Part shown: one piece after another, positions 15,654 through 23,994 of the stretch
Numbering within the stretch: position 1 is the first letter of the stretch
How the letters are laid out: every line of letters begins with the position of its first letter
Assembly: GCF_013394775.1 (NCBI RefSeq)
Contig: NZ_JABXYT010000001.1
Span: 1,987,501 to 2,051,500, forward strand
DNA from: Oribacterium sp. oral taxon 102
GTDB taxonomy: Bacteria; Bacillota; Clostridia; Lachnospirales; Lachnospiraceae
Reading direction: 5' to 3'
DNA: 64,000 nucleotides
Made by a program: the position numbers and the translations under genes
Notes under the pieces: generated by a model
What the model saw: the letters and a program-made list of their open reading frames with translations, nothing else
What the model was told of the DNA's origin: nothing
Databases searched by the model: none

Positions 15654-16507
15654 CACACTTCACCCACTTTTTTCACTGCCAAATCAAGTTCCAAGTCGTG
15701 AAGTCCGGCATACGCCTTTTTCAAAAAGGACACGGGGATTTTCTCGACAAGCTCTGCACTCGGCAGATTGTAGTACCACTGGTAGTAAGCGTAAAATTCT
15801 CCAATCCAAGACGGCATAAACCCTTCCAAAGCCTTGCCTTCCTTCAGGAGGTAGTTTTCTGTTTCGGTGAAATACGCCCAAAGTTCTTTTGCGTCCATTG
15901 TATTAACATAGGCTTTTGCCTCGTCAATGCTCTTTCTTGTCTTGCTTGCCATATAGGTGTTAATAAACTCCTCAGTATCCTTATCAGGATACTCCTGTGC
16001 CACAAGATCGAAGAGCTTACCTTGGCTTTCAACCACATCATTTAAATATTCTTCTATCAGCGTCAGTAACCCGCTGATCGTTTTGGTTTGTGAGCCGGAG
16101 CTATCGCCAAATTTGGAAAGCCCTGTCTGCAACGTTTCAAATACTTTATCAAACACCTTCTTGTGCGTATTAGAGATCAACCGGCTAAACGCAGAAAGAG
16201 CATCTCGGACATTTGAAACATCAAAGTCCTTACCCATCGAAAGCCAAGTAGAAAAGAGGTCTCTATAGGCAATAAAGTAACCGATATTCTCCTGAACCCA
16301 CTTAAGCGTTTCATCATCTTCTTCCGATACAGTTTTCAGAAGTTCATCGTCATAGTCGTTCTCCTTCAAAAACTTGACTTCTTTATCGGAAAGATACTTG
16401 TAAAAAATAAAGCCAAGTATGTAATCCTTATATTCATTCGCTTCGATTTTGGAACGCATTTGGTTTGCAGAAGCCCATATTTTCTGAGCAAGCTGTTGCT
16501 TATTCAT
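15653..16507 (-). CDS. Chimera: HsdM N-terminal domain fused to an unrecognised domain
   Basis: 284 residues. Residues 1 to about 155 match the helical N-terminus of type I methylase HsdM (LAQKIWASANQMRS, ILGFIFYKYLSDKE, SNTHKKVFDKVFETLQTGLS, GDSSGSQTK). After SGLLTLIEEY the expected catalytic domain with its SAM-binding and NPPF motifs is absent. Instead about 130 residues follow, including YPDKDTEEFINTYMASKT, WIGEFYAYYQWYYNLPS and LHDLELDLAVKKVG, which I do not recognise. It cannot be a DNA methylase. Coupling to the NADAR gene suggests the second half is the native partner of NADAR, captured by a recombination event. Confidence 0.75.
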   Translation of the reverse strand: MNKQQLAQKIWASANQMRSKIEANEYKDYILGFIFYKYLSDKEVKFLKENDYDDELLKTVSEEDDETLKWVQENIGYFIAYRDLFSTWLSMGKDFDVSNVRDALSAFSRLISNTHKKVFDKVFETLQTGLSKFGDSSGSQTKTISGLLTLIEEYLNDVVESQGKLFDLVAQEYPDKDTEEFINTYMASKTRKSIDEAKAYVNTMDAKELWAYFTETENYLLKEGKALEGFMPSWIGEFYAYYQWYYNLPSAELVEKIPVSFLKKAYAGLHDLELDLAVKKVGEV

Positions 16508-16593
16508 CCTGTGAACCCATCCTTTTTCTTTTTCTAAGGGCGATATACTACCCCACTGTTATGATACAACGATTAGTGTCCCATAAAACGGAC

Positions 16594-16803
16594 TCACTTC
16601 TCGTAGGGAACAAACTCCATAATGTCGTCAGTCGTGCAATTCAAAGCCGAGCAGATTTTCCCCAGCACTTCAGTGCTTACATTTTCATCACGACTGAGCT
16701 TATTGATTGCGTATTTTGTGAGTCCGGCAGCTTCCTGCAAATCCCTTTTCTTCATATCTCGATCAAGCAGAATGTGCCACAGCTTCTTATAGCTTACAGC
16801 CAT
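16594..16803 (-). CDS. Small XRE/Cro-type HTH regulator
   Basis: 69 residues from ATG 16803 (AAAGGA 8 nt upstream). A single HTH of the YozG/HTH_26 type: YKKLWHILLDRDMKKRDLQ, AAGLTKYAINKLSRDENVS, then LGKICSALNCTTDDIMEFV. Such proteins often head restriction or mobile modules and act as timing repressors. It is the first gene of the island in the direction of transcription, 86 nt before the HsdM chimera. Confidence 0.85.
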   Translation of the reverse strand: MAVSYKKLWHILLDRDMKKRDLQEAAGLTKYAINKLSRDENVSTEVLGKICSALNCTTDDIMEFVPYEK

Positions 16804-16854
16804 CGTATCATTCCTTTCTCTCAACCTGCGAGTAAGTGCTAAAGTATATCTTAT

Positions 16855-16882
16855 ATTATAGTATAGGGTCCTGTAATATCAA
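16855..16882 (-). promoter_or_regulatory. Promoter of the XRE gene; rest of 16804-17053 holds nothing else recognised
   Basis: TTGATA (16877-16882), 16-bp spacer, TATAAT (16855-16860). Between here and the terminator at 17054 I see no gene. Confidence 0.65.
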
Positions 16883-17053
16883 CTATAAATCCCGATATTT
16901 CAAACTTAGTTCCCATATTTCAGACCCATTCAGGCTCGATTACAGCCGAACAGCCGGGAACAGCGTAAGTCAGGGGATAGCGCTTGTCAGACGCAGAATC
17001 ACCGCTTTCCACGCCGCTCCACACCCAATTTCATTTTTCTGCTTCCATACACC

Positions 17054-17087
17054 AAAAAAGTACCGCAATCGCTGTGATTACGGTACC
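17054..17087 (-). terminator. Terminator after the GGGtGRT gene
   Basis: GTACCG...CGGTAC stem (17060-17086) with inner ATC/GAT pairing, followed on the minus strand by six T, 40 nt after the stop at 17125. Confidence 0.8.
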
Positions 17088-17124
17088 TTTCAGCTTCTCA
17101 GCATTTTCTATTTACAGGATATTT

Positions 17125-18135
17125 TTAGAACTTCCCTGCCTTCGCCGCTTCCTCGATCGAAACCGCCACCGACACGGTCGCACCGACCATCGGGTTATTG
17201 CCCATGCCGATCAGTCCCATCATCTCTACATGCGCCGGTACGGAGGAGGAGCCTGCGAACTGCGCATCGGAATGCATGCGGCCCATGGTATCGGTCATGC
17301 CGTAGGAAGCCGGGCCTGCCGCCATATTGTCCGGGTGCAGGGTTCTGCCCGTGCCGCCGCCGGAGGCTACCGAGAAATACTTCTTGCCGTTCTCGAGGCG
17401 TTCCTTCTTGTAGGTGCCTGCTACCGGATGCTGGAAACGGGTCGGGTTCGTGGAGTTTCCGGTGATGGAAACGTCGACGTTCTCCTTCCACATGATCGCA
17501 ACACCCTCGGAAACGGAGTTCGCGCCATAGCAGTTGACCTTGGCACGCGGCCCGTCGGAATATGCGATGCGCCCGGTCTCCGTGACGGTATTGGTATACG
17601 GATCATACTCGGTCTCCACGAAGGTGAAGCCGTTGATTCTGGAAATAATCTTCGCGGCATCCTTGCCGAGGCCGTTCAGGATGACGCGGAGCGGGTTCTT
17701 CCGAACCTTGTTCGCATTGTTGGCAATGCCGATCGCACCCTCTGCGGCTGCGAAGGACTCATGTCCTGCGAGGAAGCAGAAGCACTCGGTGTCCTCGGAG
17801 AGGAGCATCTTACCGAGGTTGCCATGTCCGAGTCCAACCTTGCGGTTGTCTGCGACAGAGCCGGGGATGCAGAAGGACTGTAAGCCCTCTCCGATCGCCG
17901 CTGCGGCATCTGCGGCATTCCGGCAGCCCTTCCTGATGGCAATGGCTGCGCCCACGGTGTACGCCCAGCCCGCATTCTCGAAGCAGATCGGCTGGATTCC
18001 CTTGACCATATTGTATACATCGAGTCCGGCATCCTTCGTGAGCTTCTCCGCCTCCTCGATGTCCTTAATGCCATACTTGTTGAGAGCTTCATTGATCTGG
18101 GCAATACGTCTCTCGTATCCTTCAAATAATGCCAT
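17125..18135 (-). CDS. GGGtGRT protein
   Basis: 336 residues from ATG 18135, behind GAAGGAGG. Contains the name-giving glycine motif in VASGGGTGRTLHPDNMAAGP, plus CFCFLAGHESFAAAEGAIG and the C-terminal MGLIGMGNNPMVGATVSVAV. The biochemical role is not established. It regularly neighbours a NifU-like scaffold protein, as here (23 nt upstream), so a role in iron-sulfur or redox metabolism is inferred from context only. Confidence 0.9.
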   Translation of the reverse strand: MALFEGYERRIAQINEALNKYGIKDIEEAEKLTKDAGLDVYNMVKGIQPICFENAGWAYTVGAAIAIRKGCRNAADAAAAIGEGLQSFCIPGSVADNRKVGLGHGNLGKMLLSEDTECFCFLAGHESFAAAEGAIGIANNANKVRKNPLRVILNGLGKDAAKIISRINGFTFVETEYDPYTNTVTETGRIAYSDGPRAKVNCYGANSVSEGVAIMWKENVDVSITGNSTNPTRFQHPVAGTYKKERLENGKKYFSVASGGGTGRTLHPDNMAAGPASYGMTDTMGRMHSDAQFAGSSSVPAHVEMMGLIGMGNNPMVGATVSVAVSIEEAAKAGKF

Positions 18136-18158
18136 ATCCTTTTCCTCCTTCTGACCTA

Positions 18159-18851
18159 TCACTCTTTGCGCGGGTCGATGATCTTCGCAGCCTCTGCGAC
18201 TCTGCCGTACTGTCCCTTGGACTTCTCCCATGCGGTAGTCGGGTCGTCACCCTTCTTGATGAAGTCGGTCATCTTTCCGAGATTTACGAACTGATAGCCG
18301 ATGATCTGATCCTGCTCGTCGAGCGCGATACCGGTGACATAGCCCTCTGCCATTTCGAGGTATCTCGGCCCCTTCTTCAGCGTGCCGTACATCGTGCCGA
18401 CCTGCGAGCGAAGTCCCTTTCCGAGATCCTCCAGCCCCGCACCTACGGAAAGACCGTCATCCGAGAATGCAGACTGGGTGCGGCCGTATGCGATCTGGAG
18501 GAACAGCTCTCTCATTGCCGTGTTGATCGCGTCGCATACCAGATCCGTATTCAGCGCCTCGAGAACCGTGAGTCCCGGAAGAATCTCTGCCGCCATCGCC
18601 GCGGAATGCGTCATGCCGGAGCAGCCGATGGTCTCCACGAGTGCCTCCTGGATCACGCCTTCCTTGACATTCAGAGAAAGCTTGCAGGCGCCCTGCTGCG
18701 GCGCGCACCAGCCCACGCCGTGCGTGAAGCCGGAAATGTCCTTCACTTCCTTCGACTGAACCCACTTTCCCTCCTCAGGAATCGGGGCGGCTCCGTGATG
18801 AACTCCCTGTGCGACAGGGCACATGTTCTCAACCTCATTTGTATAGGTCAT
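18159..18851 (-). CDS. NifU-like iron-sulfur cluster scaffold protein
   Basis: 230 residues with three conserved Cys regions: FTHGVGWCAPQQGACKLSL, ETIGCSGMTHSAAMAAEILPG and NTDLVCDAINTAM, an arrangement like IscU/NifU N-domains, where the Cys ligate a transient cluster. The longer C-terminus includes YGRTQSAFSDDG and EGYVTGIALDEQ. First gene of a two-gene unit with the GGGtGRT gene; function is inferred from family and pairing. Confidence 0.82.
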   Translation of the reverse strand: MTYTNEVENMCPVAQGVHHGAAPIPEEGKWVQSKEVKDISGFTHGVGWCAPQQGACKLSLNVKEGVIQEALVETIGCSGMTHSAAMAAEILPGLTVLEALNTDLVCDAINTAMRELFLQIAYGRTQSAFSDDGLSVGAGLEDLGKGLRSQVGTMYGTLKKGPRYLEMAEGYVTGIALDEQDQIIGYQFVNLGKMTDFIKKGDDPTTAWEKSKGQYGRVAEAAKIIDPRKE

Positions 18852-19055
18852 AAGAATCTCCTTTCGATTTCATGCCGGGGCATGAATGACTCAACCTCTG
18901 CCTTCCTGCAGCCGGAGTCCTGATTCCGGCGGCGCAGGGGATATCTGCGCCCACAGAAATGCACCTATATTTTCCCACAAGTCCTCCATTCTTGCAAGGG
19001 GATTTTGCGGAAAAATTAACAACATTGCTATTTTTTTAACGATTTTGCAAAAGAA

Positions 19056-19083
19056 AAGGGACAGCCCCGAAAGACCGTCCCTC
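19056..19083 (-). terminator. Terminator after nfnB
   Basis: AGGGACGG...CTGTCCCT stem followed by TTTTCTTTT on the minus strand, 60 nt past the stop. The rest of 18852-19142 shows no gene. Confidence 0.7.
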
Positions 19084-19142
19084 TGCCGTATCGTACCGAT
19101 ATAAATGCTGATGCCTCCCGCTGGAAAGCGCGGCACCTATGC

Positions 19143-20531
19143 TTACCTGCTCCGCAGATATTCGTCGATGCCCTGCGCGGCTGCCTTTCCCGCACCCATC
19201 GCCAGAATTACCGTCGCCGCACCGGTCACCGCGTCGCCTCCGGCGTACACGCCCTGCTTCGTGGTCTCGCCATTCTCCTCCTTCGCAATAATGCAGCCGT
19301 ACTTGTTGGTCTCCAGCCCCTCTGTCGTCGCCCGGATCAGCGGATTCGGAGAGGTGCCGAGAGACATGATGACGGTGTCGCAGTCCAGCACATATTCCGA
19401 GCCCGGCACCTCCACCGGTCTTTTCCGTCCGGAGGCATCCGGCTCTCCCAGCTCCATACGGACGATCTTCACCCCCCGCACCCAGTCATCCTCATCCACG
19501 AGAATCTCTACCGGATTCTGAAGCAGATCAAAAATAATGCCCTCCTGCTTCGCGTGATGTACCTCCTCCTGTCTCGCCGGAAGCTCCGCCTCGGAACGAC
19601 GGTAAACCACATGCACCTCCGCGCCCAGACGAAGCGCGGTTCTCGCCGCGTCCATCGCCACGTTTCCGCCGCCGACCACGACTACCTTCCTGCCTGCCTT
19701 GATCGGCGTATCGGAATCCTCACGATATGCCTTCATCAGGTTGTTTCTGGTCAGAAACTCATTGGCGGAGTATACGCCGTTCGCCTGCTCGCCCGGGATC
19801 CCCATGAACTTCGGAAGTCCCGCTCCGGTTCCGAGGAATACGGCGTCATAGCCCTCCTCCGTGAGCAGCTCATCCACCGTGATGGAACGTCCGACGATCA
19901 CATTGGTCTCGATCTTCACGCCGAGCTTCTTGACATTCTCGATCTCAGGAATCACGACCCTGTCCTTCGGGAGACGGAATTCCGGAATGCCATAGATCAG
20001 TACGCCGCCCGGCTCATGGAACGCCTCGAAAATCGTCACCTCATAGCCCAGCTTCGCGAGATCCCCCGCACAGGTCAGCCCGGACGGTCCGGAGCCGATG
20101 ACCGCAACCCTCCTGCCGTTCGGCTCGCCCGCCTTCGCAGCGACATAGTCATGCTCTCTCGCCCAATCCGCGACGTATCTCTCGAGCTTGCCGATTGAAA
20201 CCGGCTCCCCCTTGATACCGCGAATGCACTGCCCCTCGCACTGGGACTCCTGCGGGCAGACACGTCCGCAGACCGCCGGCAGGGCGGAGGAAAGCGCGAT
20301 GACATCGGCAGCCGCCTTTATATCGCCCTTCTTGATCTCGGTAATGAAGTCATTGATATGAATGGACACCGGACAGCCCTGCACACACTTCGGGTTCTTG
20401 CAGTTCAGACAGCGCTCCGCCTCTGCCTTTGCCTCTTCGTCATTATATCCTAAGCAAACCTCCTCGAAGTTTGTCGCTCTCACCTTCGGCTCCTGCTCAC
20501 GAACAGGAACTCTCTCTAATACACCTGCCAT
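19143..20531 (-). CDS. nfnB: NADPH-dependent glutamate synthase small-subunit-like protein / NfnB
   Basis: 462 residues, the size of NfnB/SudA. Cys-rich N-terminus for two 4Fe-4S clusters (CLNCKNPKCVQGCPV, CGRVCPQESQCEGQC), FAD motif AVIGSGPSGLTCAGDLA, NAD(P) motif VVGGGNVAMDAARTA and C-terminal FAD region GVYAGGDAVTGAATV. With the neighbouring NfnA it forms the cytosolic electron-bifurcating NADH-dependent ferredoxin:NADP oxidoreductase that balances NADH, NADPH and ferredoxin in fermenters. It starts 28 nt after nfnA ends. A free-standing GltD-like role is the alternative. Confidence 0.88.
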   Translation of the reverse strand: MAGVLERVPVREQEPKVRATNFEEVCLGYNDEEAKAEAERCLNCKNPKCVQGCPVSIHINDFITEIKKGDIKAAADVIALSSALPAVCGRVCPQESQCEGQCIRGIKGEPVSIGKLERYVADWAREHDYVAAKAGEPNGRRVAVIGSGPSGLTCAGDLAKLGYEVTIFEAFHEPGGVLIYGIPEFRLPKDRVVIPEIENVKKLGVKIETNVIVGRSITVDELLTEEGYDAVFLGTGAGLPKFMGIPGEQANGVYSANEFLTRNNLMKAYREDSDTPIKAGRKVVVVGGGNVAMDAARTALRLGAEVHVVYRRSEAELPARQEEVHHAKQEGIIFDLLQNPVEILVDEDDWVRGVKIVRMELGEPDASGRKRPVEVPGSEYVLDCDTVIMSLGTSPNPLIRATTEGLETNKYGCIIAKEENGETTKQGVYAGGDAVTGAATVILAMGAGKAAAQGIDEYLRSR

Positions 20532-20559
20532 TTTCTCTTCTCCTTAGCCAAAGTTCCGA

Positions 20560-21441
20560 TCAGTTACAGTTGCCGCAGCCGCCATGGGACTTCTCCGCCT
20601 CGAGGAACTCCAGCATCGCCTTCCCCTCCTCGTCCCTGTAGGTGCGCTGCCGCTTCATCGCGAGGTCGAAGTCCACCTTGTGTCCGTCGAACTCCGGCCC
20701 GTCTACGCAGGCAAACTTGATTTCATCGCCCACGAGCAGACGGCAGGCGCCGCACATTCCGGTACCGTCGATCATAATGGGATTCATGGAAACCACCGTA
20801 GGGATACCCAGCTCCTTCGTTGCAATACAGGCAAACTTCATCATGATGACCGGCCCGATCGCGATACACCTCGTATATTTCTTTCCGTCCTCATTGACCA
20901 GTCTCTTCAGCACATCGGTCACGACACCCTTCGCACCGTGAGAGCCGTCGTCCGTTGTCACATAAACATTCTTCGCGACCCTCCGGAGATCCTCCTCCAT
21001 AATCAGGAGATCCTTGCTTCTCGCGCCGAGGATTACATCCGCTTCGATCCCATGCTCATGCAGCCATTTCACCTGCGGATAAACCGGTGCTGCACCGACA
21101 CCGCCGGCAATGAATAGGATGCTCTCCTTCCGAAGCTCCGAGAGCGGCGTCTCCACGAGCTCGGACGGCATCCCCAGCGGCCCCACAATATCTGTGAAAA
21201 AATCCCCTGTCCGAAGTCTGCTCATCTTCTCGGTAGACACGCCGACCACCTGGAAGACGATCGTGATCGTCCCTGCCTCTCTGTCATAATCCGCGATCGT
21301 GAGCGGGATTCTCTCCCCCAGCTCCCCCAGCTTCGCGATCATGAACTGTCCCGGCTCCGCCTTTCTGGCAACGAACGGCGCTTCCACTACCATGAGCCAG
21401 TCCTTGTCCACCAAGTGCTCAACTTTTGTGATTTTATACAT
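20560..21441 (-). CDS. nfnA: Ferredoxin-NADP+ reductase subunit alpha / NfnA
   Basis: 293 residues from ATG 21441, which has GGAGG 5 nt upstream; a longer open frame to 21570 covers the promoter and is not used. FAD-binding domain (IPLTIADYDREAGTITIVF), NAD(P) domain (FIAGGVGAAPVYPQVK) and a C-terminal 2Fe-2S ligand set in GTGMCGACRLLVGDEIKFAC, as in dihydroorotate dehydrogenase electron-transfer subunits and NfnA. First gene of the nfnAB unit. Confidence 0.9.
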   Translation of the reverse strand: MYKITKVEHLVDKDWLMVVEAPFVARKAEPGQFMIAKLGELGERIPLTIADYDREAGTITIVFQVVGVSTEKMSRLRTGDFFTDIVGPLGMPSELVETPLSELRKESILFIAGGVGAAPVYPQVKWLHEHGIEADVILGARSKDLLIMEEDLRRVAKNVYVTTDDGSHGAKGVVTDVLKRLVNEDGKKYTRCIAIGPVIMMKFACIATKELGIPTVVSMNPIMIDGTGMCGACRLLVGDEIKFACVDGPEFDGHKVDFDLAMKRQRTYRDEEGKAMLEFLEAEKSHGGCGNCN

Positions 21442-21528
21442 CTCGTCCTCCATACGAAAATGAATTGACAACTCCTGCGGTTGAAATGCTCTTCCTACGC
21501 AGCAGGGCATAGGTGTCTGACTGGAATC

Positions 21529-21557
21529 ATTATAATAGGATTTCAGGATATCTTCAA
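21529..21557 (-). promoter_or_regulatory. Promoter of nfnAB
   Basis: TTGAAG (21552-21557), 17-bp spacer, TATAAT (21529-21534), about 90 bp before nfnA. Confidence 0.6.
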
Positions 21558-21617
21558 TCCTTCTTTCCAAGCTCCCTGTATCGGATAAGAGACAGCGGGA
21601 ATACTTATTGATTTTAC

Positions 21618-21661
21618 AAAAAAAGTCATGCCGGCGGCATTTCTGTCTCCGGCATGACTTC
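21618..21661 (-). terminator. Terminator after the alcohol dehydrogenase gene
   Basis: Perfect 12-bp arms AAGTCATGCCGG (21624-21635) and CCGGCATGACTT (21650-21661), then a run of seven T on the minus strand. Confidence 0.9.
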
Positions 21662-21704
21662 TCGTTCTTTTAGAGCAGCGCTGATTTTGATTTATTTATG
21701 GTTT

Positions 21705-22922
21705 TCAGAAATCCACATCCGTATCATAGTAGCATGCCTTCAGCAGCTTCTCCATCTCCTCCTGCGTCGGGATCCGCGGGTTGGAACCGGTGCAGGCATC
21801 CGCGATCGCCCTCTCCGCGATACCCGGAAGTCTCTCCAGGAATACCTCCTCCGGAACAAAGCCGGTCTCTGTCGGCAGTGCATCCTTACCGTAGTGCCGG
21901 ATGCAGTGCGGAATATTCAGCTCGTCGTTCATACGACGAAGCTCCTTGATCAGAAGCTGTACCTTCTCGTCGTCCGTCTCCCCGCCTAGGTGCATATAGT
22001 CGGCGATCACGCCGTATCTCTTCTTCGCGGTCTCGTCCTTCGCATTGAAGGCGATTACCTTCGGGAGGTACATCGCGTTTGCCGAGCCATGTACGATATG
22101 TGCGCCGCAATCTGCAAAAACCGCACCGGTCTTATGCGCCATGGAATGCACGATGCCGAGAAGTGCATTGGAAAATGCCATGCCTGCAAGGCACTGTGCA
22201 TTGTGCATGGCATCCCGCGCCGTCATATCCTCATTATAGGAACGAACCAGATACTGCTGAATCATCTCAATCGCATGGATCGCCAGCGGATCCGTGAAGT
22301 CGTTATTCGCCGTGGATACATACGCCTCGATTGCATGCGTCATCGCATCCATACCGGTCTGCGCCACAAGCTTCCTCGGCATCGTCTCTGCAAGCTCCGG
22401 ATCTACGATCGCGACATCCGGCGTGATCTCGAAATCAGCGATCGGGTACTTTGTCCCCTGCGCATAGTCAGTGATAATGGAGAATGCCGTCACCTCGGTA
22501 GCCGTGCCGGAGGTAGAGGAGACCGCACAGAAATGTGCCTTCTTCCGAAGCTCCGGAATCCCGAACACCTTGCACATATCCTCAAAGGTGCAGTCCGGAT
22601 ACTCATACTTGATCCACATCGCCTTTGCTGCGTCGATCGGGGAACCGCCGCCGATCGCTACGATCCAGTCCGGCTCAAACCTCTTCATCGCCTCTGCACC
22701 GCGCATCACGGTCTCAACGGACGGATCAGACTCGATGCCCTCGAAGAGCTCGACCTCCATACCGGCCTCACGCAGATACTGCTCCGCTCTATCCAGGAAA
22801 CCGAAGCGCTTCATCGAGCCGCCGCCGACACAGATCATCGCCTTTTTTCCCTTCAGCTCCTTCAATGCGGAAAGGGATCCCTTCCCATGATACAGATCTC
22901 TCGGTAATGTAAACCTAGCCAT
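21705..22922 (-). CDS. Iron-containing alcohol dehydrogenase
   Basis: 405 residues from ATG 22922 with AAAGGAG upstream. Family III ADH: NAD(P) motif VAIGGGSPIDAAKAMW, SSTSGTATEVTAFS, metal ligands in DPELAETMP, TGMDAMTHAIEAYVS, GIVHSMAHKTGAVF and VHGSANAMYLPKVI. It resembles butanol/propanediol-type dehydrogenases that reduce aldehydes to alcohols in the cytosol to regenerate NAD(P)+. Single-gene unit with its own promoter, a Rex-like site and a terminator. Confidence 0.92.
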   Translation of the reverse strand: MARFTLPRDLYHGKGSLSALKELKGKKAMICVGGGSMKRFGFLDRAEQYLREAGMEVELFEGIESDPSVETVMRGAEAMKRFEPDWIVAIGGGSPIDAAKAMWIKYEYPDCTFEDMCKVFGIPELRKKAHFCAVSSTSGTATEVTAFSIITDYAQGTKYPIADFEITPDVAIVDPELAETMPRKLVAQTGMDAMTHAIEAYVSTANNDFTDPLAIHAIEMIQQYLVRSYNEDMTARDAMHNAQCLAGMAFSNALLGIVHSMAHKTGAVFADCGAHIVHGSANAMYLPKVIAFNAKDETAKKRYGVIADYMHLGGETDDEKVQLLIKELRRMNDELNIPHCIRHYGKDALPTETGFVPEEVFLERLPGIAERAIADACTGSNPRIPTQEEMEKLLKACYYDTDVDF

Positions 22923-22986
22923 CCATTTCTCCTTTCTTCCACGGCCGACAGAGCGCCTGCCGTCCTTTAAGACCCACTTTGATTTT

Positions 22987-23006
22987 AATGTTATTTTTTT
23001 AACATT
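22987..23006 (-). promoter_or_regulatory. Rex-like operator
   Basis: AATGTTA-N6-TAACATT closely matches the Rex consensus TTGTTA-N6-TAACAA. It lies just downstream of the -10 box of the alcohol dehydrogenase promoter, where an NADH-sensing repressor would act. Confidence 0.6.
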
Positions 23007-23013
23007 TGTGTAG

Positions 23014-23042
23014 ATTATAGCATTAACCCATAATTTTGTTAA
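23014..23042 (-). promoter_or_regulatory. Promoter of the alcohol dehydrogenase gene
   Basis: TTAACA (23037-23042), 17-bp spacer, TATAAT (23014-23019). The remainder of the divergent region 23043-23266 holds no recognised feature apart from the ribosome site GAAAAGGAG of the next gene. Confidence 0.7.
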
Positions 23043-23266
23043 TAGTTTTTGTAATATTTTTGACATTATCATGTATTTATCTCAATACAAGAGCTTTCCT
23101 GTCTGTGCTGTACGAAGTTCGAAAAAACGAAACCGCAGCGGGACGTATCCGGTGCCCTGTAATTTCTTTTATGCACTTTCATAAGAGCCTCCCGCATTTA
23201 CATTTCCTCCTTTTTTCTGTATCATGTTTTTATCTATAGTCAAACGTTGAGAAAAGGAGTTTTCTG

Positions 23267-23887
23267 ATGATAAAGATCGAAAAAGCCGCTGTGATGAATC
23301 TGGAAAATGCGATCCGGGGCGCACGAAACCCGATGAACTCCTGGGCGCGGATGGATTCCGCCTACGATGCGGAGGGAAACTACATACTCGGAGAGAATGA
23401 TCTCTCACTTGCGAAACGGCTTCGCATCGCCGGCCCGGATCACCGTAAATATCTCCGGCAGGTCTTCGTCTCCGTCGATGTCACCGCGCCGATGTATTGG
23501 TGGAAGGAATATGACACCTACAAGGTCGCGACAGTCGCAAACTCTACCTCAACGATGCATAAAATCCATGCGAAGCCCTTCGAGCTCGCGGATTTTTCCC
23601 ATGACCACCTCACGCCGGACGGACTCGCACTGCTTCGGCATATCGTCTCCGAGCTTGAGAAGATCCGGCTCCGTTATCTGGAAAACGGCAAAAAAAAGGA
23701 GGACTGGTATGACCTGATCCAGCTCCTCCCGAGCTCCTATCAGCAGCTCCGGACTCTGAGCCTGAATTATGAGACGCTGATCAATATTTACTTTGCGCGG
23801 AAAAATCACAAGCTCGCCGAATGGCATGATTTCTGCGACTGGATCGAAACCCTGCCCTATGCGCGGGAGCTGATCTTAGGATTGTAG
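23267..23887 (+). CDS. Conserved protein of unknown function
   Basis: 206 residues, soluble, no signal peptide. AAAAGGAG precedes the ATG. Distinct segments are QVFVSVDVTAPMYWWKEYDT, KVATVANSTSTMHKIHAKP and the C-terminal LNYETLINIYFARKNHKLAEW. Similar wording occurs in phage-like Firmicute proteins, and the middle faintly recalls ThyX-type folds, but I cannot assign a function. It stands alone, divergent from the alcohol dehydrogenase. Confidence 0.75.
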   Translation: MIKIEKAAVMNLENAIRGARNPMNSWARMDSAYDAEGNYILGENDLSLAKRLRIAGPDHRKYLRQVFVSVDVTAPMYWWKEYDTYKVATVANSTSTMHKIHAKPFELADFSHDHLTPDGLALLRHIVSELEKIRLRYLENGKKKEDWYDLIQLLPSSYQQLRTLSLNYETLINIYFARKNHKLAEWHDFCDWIETLPYARELILGL

Positions 23888-23994
23888 AAGCTGCCATCGG
23901 GGAAACGCCGGAGCGACTCGGCGCAGGCTTTATCTGCGTCCGGCGAAGACGGATTCGCGGAGCACTGCAAGCCCGAAGGGAACCCGATGCAGGC

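Noticed and set aside
21585..21595. ATAAGAGACAG, identical to the end of a Tn5 mosaic end used in library preparation
   Set aside because: Only 11 nt match and the rest of the 19-bp end is absent; it lies in ordinary DNA upstream of nfnA, so chance is more likely than an adapter or chimera.
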